In this document: positions 1-5,181 of the stretch, one piece after another
Layout: every line of letters starts with the position of its first letter
Numbering within the stretch: the stretch's first letter is position 1
DNA from: Dehalococcoidia bacterium
GTDB taxonomy: Bacteria; Chloroflexota; Dehalococcoidia; Dehalococcoidales; UBA1222
NCBI GenBank assembly: GCA_009779655.1
Contig: WRDV01000022.1
Span: forward strand, 1-12,540
Reading direction: 5' to 3'
Length of the DNA: 12,540 nt
Position numbers and translations under genes: made by a program
Notes under the pieces: model-generated
Database searches by the model: none
What the model was told of the DNA's origin: nothing
Seen by the model: only the letters and a program-made list of their open reading frames with translations

Positions 1-584
1 ATAACCGTGCGAGCTACTCCTTCGTAGCGCAATATTTCCCATATAGCACTCAGCCCCTGCTGATCCAGTCCTGTTTCCGGCTCGTCCAATAGCAGGATGG
101 AAGGACGATGCAGTAACGCGCGCGCCAATGCAATACGCTGCTGCATGCCACGCGAAAAAGTGGAAAAGCGGGCATAACGATGCGCATCCAAACCCACTAA
201 TTTCAACACTTCCAAGATGCGCGCTTCGCGTTTTTCCACACAATACATTCTGGCGTAAAAATCTAGATTTTCCCATGCGGTAAGATTGCCGTACAAAAAA
301 CTTTGATGCGCTACCAGCCCCAAGCTAGCACGCACTTTCTGAGAATGCTCTTTCAGTTCCAGCCCATTAATTAATACTTGCCCGCTCGCAGGACGAACAA
401 TGCCGGACAAAAGTTTGAGTAATGTCGTTTTACCGGCGCCATTGGGGCCCAAAACCGCAAGAGTTGTTCCTTGCGGGACACGTAAATCAACCCCGCGTAA
501 TGCCTTATAACTTCCATAAGTCTTGGCCAAACCAATAGTTTCGACGGCTAAGACGGACGGAGCAATATCTGTACTATTATTCAT
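1..584 (-). CDS. ccmA: CcmA-like heme-exporter ABC transporter ATP-binding subunit (3' end beyond window)
   Basis: This is the ATPase subunit of an ABC transporter; next to ccmF and ccmE it is best read as CcmA, which works with CcmB/CcmC to release heme-loaded CcmE during cytochrome c maturation at the cytoplasmic membrane. Visible here are 194 codons: Walker A GPNGAGKTT at residues 46-54, Q-loop Gln94, an ABC signature of the form FSRGMQQR at 143-150 (not LSGGQ; SRGM forms are familiar in CcmA-like ATPases), and Walker B LLLDEP at 164-169 followed by TGLD. The gene runs off the left edge, so its C-terminus and any ccmB/ccmC behind it are not seen. The ATG at 584-582 is the likely start; a GTG two codons earlier is possible, with an in-frame stop just upstream. 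I see no Shine-Dalgarno sequence. It lies 49 bp after ccmF. The ABC ATPase call is very safe; the CcmA call depends on context. Confidence 0.85.
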   Translation of the reverse strand, partial: MNNSTDIAPSVLAVETIGLAKTYGSYKALRGVDLRVPQGTTLAVLGPNGAGKTTLLKLLSGIVRPASGQVLINGLELKEHSQKVRASLGLVAHQSFLYGNLTAWENLDFYARMYCVEKREARILEVLKLVGLDAHRYARFSTFSRGMQQRIALARALLHRPSILLLDEPETGLDQQGLSAIWEILRYEGVARTV

Positions 585-592
585 ATACACAG

Positions 593-608
593 TTTATGTC
601 GACATAAA
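593..608. repeat. Perfect 16-bp palindrome in the ccmF-ccmA gap
   Basis: TTTATGTCGACATAAA reads identically on both strands and sits 9 bp upstream of the ccmA start codon. It could be an operator half-site pair or a short mRNA hairpin hiding or replacing the missing ribosome binding site. No known regulator motif (FNR, LexA, CIRCE) matches. The symmetry is seen directly; any function is inference. Confidence 0.5.
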
Positions 609-633
609 TATGAAATAGGCGTCCGCTCGATCG

Positions 634-2640
634 TTATACATCACCAGCAGATACGTCATCCTGAGCGTTATCATCCGGCATGCGCCGCGAAGGCACACTG
701 AAAGACACCGCTCCGCCAAGCAGTAATATTAATCCGCCAATCCAAATCCACTGCACCAAGGGATTAATCATGAGAGTAATCAAAATCTCCTCAGTATCCC
801 CGCTAAAATCATGGAAGATAACGTATACGTCTCTCAACAAGTTGCTGTGAATAGCAACTTTACTGTCGATACGACTTTCTACGATTTCACCATCTTCGTA
901 TACAAAACTCCACGTGCCGGCGGGGCTCATGCTCCGCATCGCAACACCATTGTGCTCGACATCCAGCTTAGCTATCGCAGTAATCCACATTTCCCAAGGG
1001 CTTTGATTGGACGGTCGATAATCCAATCCTTGGTAGGTAAATCTATACCCATCCAACTCAACACTTTCACCAACGGCGACAACTAATAATCTAGCCTCAC
1101 TGCTATAAGCCGATGAGCCAATAATTCCCAGCGCCATTATTACTACGGCAATATGGACGATATATCCGCCATAACGGTTACGATTAACATTAAACAAACG
1201 CCAGAAAGCTGCGCACACGTTTTCATGGCACCCGCGCATACGCGACAGCACATCGCGTCCCCATTTACATAAAATAGCTGAGAGCGTTACTCCCAAAACA
1301 AATAATGGAATAAGTGTATACCAGTGTGTCCAGCCGAAAATAACGGCCGGCACAACTGCCAAAACACCGCCTGCTGACGGCAATAGCAACTGACGGCATA
1401 ATTTATTTAAATCGGGACGCTCATGGCCCAAAAATAAACTAAGCCCGGACAGCAATATAACAGCCATAAAAAGAGGTAAATTTATTTGGTTGAAATAGTC
1501 CGTTGAAGTACTGGCTCCGGTTATGAGCGGCGTCAGCGTGCCAATAAGTATCACTACCGTGGAAGCAAGTATTATCCAATTGAACAAGGCAAACGCATTG
1601 CTGTCAGACAGCACAGCGTCATCACAAGGCTCACTGTTAAGACAATGCCGACGATCGATAACCAGGTAGGCAGATCCCGCCAAAACGATTAGTAAGAATA
1701 TAGTGAAAACCGGCGTCATATTGGATTGGGCAAACGTATGATTCGATAAATCAGCCGGCATAGCACGAGTAATAAATGCCCCCAATATAACCATCCAGAA
1801 AGAAGCAATGGCTAATAGGACTGTCCATATCTTTTGCATGCCCCGCCGCAGATACACAATATTGGAATGCAACAACGCAGTCAGTAACAACCATGGCATC
1901 AAACCGGCATTCTCCACCGGATCCCATACCCAGTAACCGCCCCAGCCCAACACCTCGTAAGCCCACCACATACCCAGAATATTACCAAAACCCAACAATA
2001 ACCAAGCAGCTACAAGCCAGCGCCGTGCGGTTAGCACCCAGGTTTTATCAACACAACGATTACAAAGAGCAGCCACAGCCAACGCAAAAGGCACAACAGT
2101 CAATGCATAGCCGGCAAGCAACACCGGCGGGTGGAAAAGCATAAGAGGAGTCTGTAATGCCAAGCTTAACCCTAAGCCATCCGTAGCCGGAAAAGTCAGT
2201 GCTTTGAAAGGCGGGTCAATAAACAGTAGCACCAAGAAGAATATTTCAACAAACAATGTCAGCGACACAGCATAAGGCATGAGCGTCTTATTAGCATTAT
2301 TACTGCGCCATAATACAACAGCTCCGGAAAGAGCCACTATCCAAGCCCAAAACAGCAGAGCGCCGGCATTGCCAGCCCATAATCCGGCCAGGAGATATGC
2401 CGGCGGTGTATCCAGACTTGAATTGACATATACCTGAGCCAAGCTAAAATCATGGCCGATAAACGATATGAGCATCAGGATTTCCGCCAGCGTCATAAGG
2501 CCAGCAACCACAAAGACGCCTATACGGGCTGTTTTTGGGAAACTGTATTTATTGTCACGTGAATCAAGCAACGCTGACGCAATAGAATAAACAGCAACTA
2601 CACAAGCTAAAACGAGTATGGCACTGCCAAAAAACGACAT
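634..2640 (-). CDS. ccmF: Cytochrome c-type biogenesis protein CcmF (heme lyase core)
   Basis: CcmF is the large integral-membrane subunit of System I that takes heme from CcmE and joins it to the CxxCH motif of apocytochromes on the outer face of the membrane. The 668-residue protein is of normal family length and has many membrane segments. The tryptophan-rich WWD heme-handling motif is clear at residues 233-243 (WGGYWVWDPVE), followed by a helix carrying His258. Histidines at 170, 258, 301 and 496 fall where the family has its conserved heme or WWD-flanking histidines. A soluble outer domain lies at about 512-620, before the last helix at about 627-648. The ATG at 2640 is preceded by a GAGAGGAAA ribosome binding site. 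ccmE ends 18 bp upstream and ccmA follows 49 bp downstream, so the three are probably one transcript. No frameshift or missing motif is seen. Confidence 0.96.
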   Translation of the reverse strand: MSFFGSAILVLACVVAVYSIASALLDSRDNKYSFPKTARIGVFVVAGLMTLAEILMLISFIGHDFSLAQVYVNSSLDTPPAYLLAGLWAGNAGALLFWAWIVALSGAVVLWRSNNANKTLMPYAVSLTLFVEIFFLVLLFIDPPFKALTFPATDGLGLSLALQTPLMLFHPPVLLAGYALTVVPFALAVAALCNRCVDKTWVLTARRWLVAAWLLLGFGNILGMWWAYEVLGWGGYWVWDPVENAGLMPWLLLTALLHSNIVYLRRGMQKIWTVLLAIASFWMVILGAFITRAMPADLSNHTFAQSNMTPVFTIFLLIVLAGSAYLVIDRRHCLNSEPCDDAVLSDSNAFALFNWIILASTVVILIGTLTPLITGASTSTDYFNQINLPLFMAVILLSGLSLFLGHERPDLNKLCRQLLLPSAGGVLAVVPAVIFGWTHWYTLIPLFVLGVTLSAILCKWGRDVLSRMRGCHENVCAAFWRLFNVNRNRYGGYIVHIAVVIMALGIIGSSAYSSEARLLVVAVGESVELDGYRFTYQGLDYRPSNQSPWEMWITAIAKLDVEHNGVAMRSMSPAGTWSFVYEDGEIVESRIDSKVAIHSNLLRDVYVIFHDFSGDTEEILITLMINPLVQWIWIGGLILLLGGAVSFSVPSRRMPDDNAQDDVSAGDV

Positions 2641-2658
2641 GTTTTGTTTCCTCTCTAT

Positions 2659-3045
2659 CTAAGTTTTTGGAACATACTTAGACGAACATTTAACAACAAT
2701 ACTGCTCGCTTTGAATATGCCTGCCACGGCATCATACTGCCCTTCAATAACTAACATCTCTCCGACTTTACAAGTATTGGGGATATTGCCGCTATAAACT
2801 ACAGGCAAAACATCATCCGTAATTTCATCTTTAATAGTAAAATACCACGTAAGGTTTTCTTTGTCAGGATTATCCAACAAAACACCGCCGACGCGCAGGG
2901 ATCTGTCAGCCAAAGAACTGTCGCCGCTTAACAGCTCTTTAACATGGTAGTAATATATACTGCCCATAGTACTAACATACCCTAAAACCAATACGGCAAC
3001 CAACACTACTACGCCGCCTATAATGAATTTTTTGTTTTTCGTCAT
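2659..3045 (-). CDS. ccmE: Cytochrome c maturation heme chaperone CcmE, CxxxY type
   Basis: CcmE is a membrane-anchored heme chaperone: it binds heme covalently outside the membrane and passes it to CcmF. The 128-residue protein has a short basic N-terminus, one membrane anchor at about residues 7-28 and an OB-fold-like beta domain including SLRVGGVLLDN and VVYSGNIPNTCKVGE, typical of the family. Where most CcmE proteins have HxxxY, this one has CSSKY: the heme-binding residue is Cys120, with Tyr124. This variant is known from archaea and some sulfate reducers. I chose the ATG at 3045 because AAGGA precedes it by six bases. An in-frame ATG at 3078 would add 11 residues (MPPVLFQVRML) but lies almost at the predicted transcription start and has no ribosome binding site. 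It leads the ccmE-ccmF-ccmA unit. Confidence 0.93.
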   Translation of the reverse strand: MTKNKKFIIGGVVVLVAVLVLGYVSTMGSIYYYHVKELLSGDSSLADRSLRVGGVLLDNPDKENLTWYFTIKDEITDDVLPVVYSGNIPNTCKVGEMLVIEGQYDAVAGIFKASSIVVKCSSKYVPKT

Positions 3046-3086
3046 AAGCATCCTTACCTGAAACAATACTGGTGGCAAACTATCTC

Positions 3087-3095
3087 ATTATAGCA
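3087..3095 (-). promoter_or_regulatory. Extended -10 promoter for ccmE-ccmF-ccmA
   Basis: On the minus strand TGC-TATAAT is an extended -10 element with a consensus -10 hexamer (3092-3087). No good -35 box is visible at 16-18 bp. The predicted start point near 3080 leaves a leader of about 35 bases before the ATG at 3045, which supports that start over the one at 3078. It suggests the ccm genes can be transcribed independently of the cytochromes upstream. Confidence 0.6.
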
Positions 3096-3169
3096 CATGA
3101 CTAAGCGTTTATTATTAACCACTGATTTGCCGATAAGCTTCCACCGCCGTATGTGTCGGCAGCTTGTCT

Positions 3170-3223
3170 TCTCAAATAGATATGAGCGGGGGTGGTACCA
3201 CCCCCGCTCATATCTATTTGAGA
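3170..3223. terminator. Perfect 54-bp palindrome, likely hairpin terminator or 3'-end structure
   Basis: Two 27-base arms (3170-3196 and 3197-3223) are exact reverse complements with no spacer, centred on GGTACC. It begins 22 bases after the stop codon of the second cytochrome gene and about 75 bases before the ccmE promoter, which is where a terminator between two units belongs. The inner part is GC-rich (GCGGGGGTGG) and the outer part AT-rich. Neither side has a proper U tract: the minus strand continues AGACAAGCTG, and the plus strand has only scattered Ts (CACCTTCTAATTTTAC). It may therefore act as an atypical terminator or as an RNA-stabilising 3' hairpin. The palindrome is certain; the terminator role is inferred from position. 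Confidence 0.65.
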
Positions 3224-3245
3224 CACCTTCTAATTTTACTGCGAG

Positions 3246-3629
3246 TTACGGTTTTATATGGCAGTTAGTGTTAAAACACGAGCCATCTTTATAATCAGTA
3301 TGATCCTGTACGCTACCCGCTTTTACCGTATACCTCCCATCCTTATTGTAAAGACTCTGCCAATATGGATCCTTGGGTACGGGCATACGACCATTATGAC
3401 AGAGAACACACGTGTTGGTGTCATAATAAGACTGATTGTGAGCTTTCTGAATAACTCCGCCAATCGCAGGCAACTCCGGATAGGTACCACCAGCACCAGT
3501 AGCGGTACCGCCACCCGTTACAGAAGTGCTTGGGGGTTCATCTGTATTACCATTACCGCCACAAGCAGCTACCAGTAACACGCCGCACAAGGCGCTCACT
3601 ACCAAGAACGACCATGATCCTTTTTTCAT
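3246..3629 (-). CDS. Small diheme c-type cytochrome lipoprotein with CxxCH and CX4CH motifs
   Basis: This 127-residue protein is predicted to be exported, lipid-anchored and loaded with two c-type hemes. Residues 1-22 form a lipoprotein signal ending in LVAAC, giving Cys23 as the lipid-modified first residue. A Gly/Ser/Thr/Pro-rich linker (24-58) holds the heme domain off the membrane. Heme motif 1 is CVLCH at 74-78. Motif 2 is CFNTNCH at 118-124, a CX4CH spacing of the kind known in some multiheme cytochromes. His64 and His110 are plausible distal ligands. The plan His...CxxCH...Asp-His...C(x)nCH is shared with the neighbouring 93-residue cytochrome, so the two look like paralogues. AAGGAG lies nine bases before the ATG. 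It has its own promoter and ends 22 bp before the palindrome. The redox partner is unknown; the cytochrome b upstream is the obvious candidate. Confidence 0.87.
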   Translation of the reverse strand: MKKGSWSFLVVSALCGVLLVAACGGNGNTDEPPSTSVTGGGTATGAGGTYPELPAIGGVIQKAHNQSYYDTNTCVLCHNGRMPVPKDPYWQSLYNKDGRYTVKAGSVQDHTDYKDGSCFNTNCHIKP

Positions 3630-3660
3630 AACTTAGTTCTCCTTCTTTAAAACTTATATT

Positions 3661-3692
3661 AAAAAGCTAATAGTTGTTATGATAAGCTTTTT
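3661..3692. other. Hairpin in the 5' leader of the second cytochrome gene
   Basis: AAAAAGCT (3661-3668) and AGCTTTTT (3685-3692) are exact reverse complements around a 16-base loop. On the minus strand the structure lies between the predicted transcription start (near 3714) and the ribosome binding site, and its 3' arm ends in a run of Ts. It resembles a weak intrinsic terminator, either ending read-through from the upstream cytochrome genes or acting as an attenuator. The stem is AT-rich, so stability is modest and function is inference. Confidence 0.4.
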
Positions 3693-3720
3693 CTGCCTGC
3701 CAAACAACATATCACACATA

Positions 3721-3749
3721 ATTATAGCGCCACTTTCGTTATTGGTCAA
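3721..3749 (-). promoter_or_regulatory. Sigma70-type promoter for the 127-residue cytochrome gene
   Basis: On the minus strand TTGACC (3749-3744) and TATAAT (3726-3721) are separated by exactly 17 bases. The -35 box begins 8 bases after the stop codon of the preceding cytochrome gene. The predicted start near 3714 gives a leader of about 85 bases containing the hairpin at 3661-3692. The gene can therefore be expressed apart from the cytochrome b unit. Confidence 0.75.
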
Positions 3750-3756
3750 TAAGCGT

Positions 3757-4038
3757 CTAACGATTATTAAAGCTGCCATCTTGTTTTGCATGGCATACAA
3801 CCATGTCTGAACACTCCGTATTGGTGTATTTAAACGCCACATGATCAAGGGGAGCCTTAGCTCTCAGCATATCGTTTGCGTGGCACGCTAAACAATTTCT
3901 GAAACGCACATCATCAGCGGGATGCGGAATGTCCGGAGGCATAGACTGCGGCTCCTTGGAAGTACGAAGCGTGCATCCGGCAATAACCGGCAGAGTAACT
4001 ATCAAAATCGCAATAATAATCAACAGTTTTTTATTCAT
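3757..4038 (-). CDS. Small c-type cytochrome lipoprotein with CxxCH and a CX5CH-like second motif
   Basis: This 93-residue protein begins with a lipoprotein signal ending in PVIAGC, giving Cys22 as the lipid-anchored residue. The first heme site is a standard CLACH at 49-53. The second candidate, CSDMVVCH at 76-83, has five residues between the cysteines, a spacing I do not recognise as standard. It is placed as in the neighbouring 127-residue protein, whose second motif is CX4CH. His39 and His66, each ten residues before a first heme cysteine, are plausible distal ligands. The protein may thus carry one certain and one probable heme. The gene lies 10 bp after the cytochrome b gene, and its AGGAG ribosome binding site overlaps that gene's TAG stop, so translation is probably coupled. 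It likely shuttles electrons to or from the cytochrome b outside the membrane. Confidence 0.85.
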   Translation of the reverse strand: MNKKLLIIIAILIVTLPVIAGCTLRTSKEPQSMPPDIPHPADDVRFRNCLACHANDMLRAKAPLDHVAFKYTNTECSDMVVCHAKQDGSFNNR

Positions 4039-4048
4039 ATCAGTTCTC

Positions 4049-4909
4049 CTAGCTCTTATTGGTACGCGTCGTCAGCTCGTCAAACCAGACGGGATGATGA
4101 TGCTCAACAAATTTCTTGGACATAGTGCCTGTGAACCATGACCTAAATGCGGGCCAGTCACCCAGCAACACAATGATGCCCATATGAACCAGTGTAAATA
4201 GAATAATGAAAACCGTAAATACATCATGTACTACAGTAGCCCAACCAACAATAGTAATGTTAACCACCCAAACATGACTCGCCACTTTGACTGCGCCAGA
4301 GAGGAGAATCACTAAGCCAATAGCTAAATAAGGCATAGCCGCGCTCTTCTGAGAAGCTAGGTACTTCTCATCCTCATTCCATTTTCGGCGCAGGAAATAC
4401 TTACCTATGAATCCATGAATAACATCGCGCAAATTGGGAACCAGCAAAGTCCAATCACGAGTAGTGATATAGTCAGCGACAAAGAAGAACGCGCTGAATA
4501 GAATTATCACAACAGAAAAGTAATGTATATTGAGCATTGGAATAACTTGCTCTGTCGTTTTAGCAAAGTACGGAATAATCCACATGGACTTATCATTGCC
4601 CGTAATAAAAAACCCAAGCGCGACACCGGAGTAAATTGCAGCAAAAATGCCAAGCGCGGTACCCCAATGCGAGATGAAAGAACCAACGCCATGGCGCGTG
4701 ACCAACTCACCTTGGATTTCATTCTTTTTCTTCAAGAGGCCGCGAGCTACACCAAGCGCCACGCCGATTATCGTAGCAACTACCAAACCCAACTGAGCAG
4801 CACGATTATCGAACAGAGGCGTTTCTTTAAGAGAGGTATAGGACAATACAATACCGACTCCCAAAGCAGCCAAACAGCCAAACAAGACCAACAGTATCTT
4901 TTTCAGCAT
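4049..4909 (-). CDS. Six-helix membrane cytochrome b (formate dehydrogenase gamma / cytochrome b561 type)
   Basis: This 286-residue protein resembles the diheme cytochrome b subunits that link quinone to periplasmic oxidoreductases (FdnI, thiosulfate reductase and hydrogenase cytochrome b). Candidate heme histidines are His81 (start of a helix at about 81-104), His129 (helix 127-147), and His228 and His242, 14 residues apart on the helix at about 225-249. That last spacing is typical of the family. The tail with HHHPVWFDEL also matches the end of FDH-gamma proteins. Two further helices at about 4-24 and 38-57 precede the usual four, so the protein is longer at its N-terminus than FdnI. GGAGA lies six bases before the ATG. 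It heads an operon with a diheme lipoprotein; no molybdopterin, iron-sulfur or hydrogenase subunit is within the window, so the substrate cannot be named. Confidence 0.85.
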   Translation of the reverse strand: MLKKILLVLFGCLAALGVGIVLSYTSLKETPLFDNRAAQLGLVVATIIGVALGVARGLLKKKNEIQGELVTRHGVGSFISHWGTALGIFAAIYSGVALGFFITGNDKSMWIIPYFAKTTEQVIPMLNIHYFSVVIILFSAFFFVADYITTRDWTLLVPNLRDVIHGFIGKYFLRRKWNEDEKYLASQKSAAMPYLAIGLVILLSGAVKVASHVWVVNITIVGWATVVHDVFTVFIILFTLVHMGIIVLLGDWPAFRSWFTGTMSKKFVEHHHPVWFDELTTRTNKS

Positions 4910-4986
4910 CCCTTGTCTCCTTAAGCATTATTTCGAGCCCGCTTGATGGCGAGCATCTTTCCATAGTATATACCAACTAGCGAGAT

Positions 4987-5015
4987 AATATAGACTAAAG
5001 CACAATCAATGTCAA
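4987..5015 (-). promoter_or_regulatory. Sigma70-type promoter for the cytochrome b operon
   Basis: On the minus strand TTGACA (5015-5010) is a consensus -35 box, followed after exactly 17 bases by TATATT (4992-4987). The predicted start near 4980 gives a leader of about 70 bases to the ATG at 4909. It is divergent from the clpC promoter about 100 bp away. No recognisable regulator site was found in the gap. Confidence 0.75.
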
Positions 5016-5107
5016 CATCGCGCATAACGCCATATCTTACTCAAGCATAGTATATCTAGCCCATATACAAATTTGTAATATTATCCGCACATAATTCATT
5101 CAAATCT

Positions 5108-5136
5108 TTGACGCTTATATGGACTTGACGTATAAT
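5108..5136 (+). promoter_or_regulatory. Sigma70-type promoter for clpC
   Basis: TTGACG (5108-5113) and the consensus TATAAT (5131-5136) are separated by exactly 17 bases. The predicted start near 5143 leaves a leader of about 40 bases to the ATG at 5182. An imperfect dyad, ATAATGTGACATAAT, overlaps and follows the -10 box and could bind a repressor. No CtsR, CIRCE or complete HAIR heat-shock operator is seen, so stress control cannot be read from the sequence. Confidence 0.8.
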
Positions 5137-5181
5137 GTGACATAATTGCATTTTGATAGCACATCCCCTTGTGAGGTATAT

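Noticed and set aside
3097..3578. Open frames on the plus strand across the palindrome and second cytochrome gene
   Set aside because: They have no ribosome binding site or recognisable protein features and lie opposite a clearly coding lipoprotein cytochrome.
5039..5045. ACTCAAG, half of a HAIR heat-shock operator upstream of clpC
   Set aside because: The partner half-site seven bases away (TAACGCC) does not match CTTGAGT, so no complete operator exists.
5146..5181. TTG start adding 12 residues to ClpC
   Set aside because: It lies within a few bases of the predicted transcription start, has no ribosome binding site, and the added residues do not match the usual ClpC N-terminus, whereas the ATG at 5182 has GAGG at the right distance.
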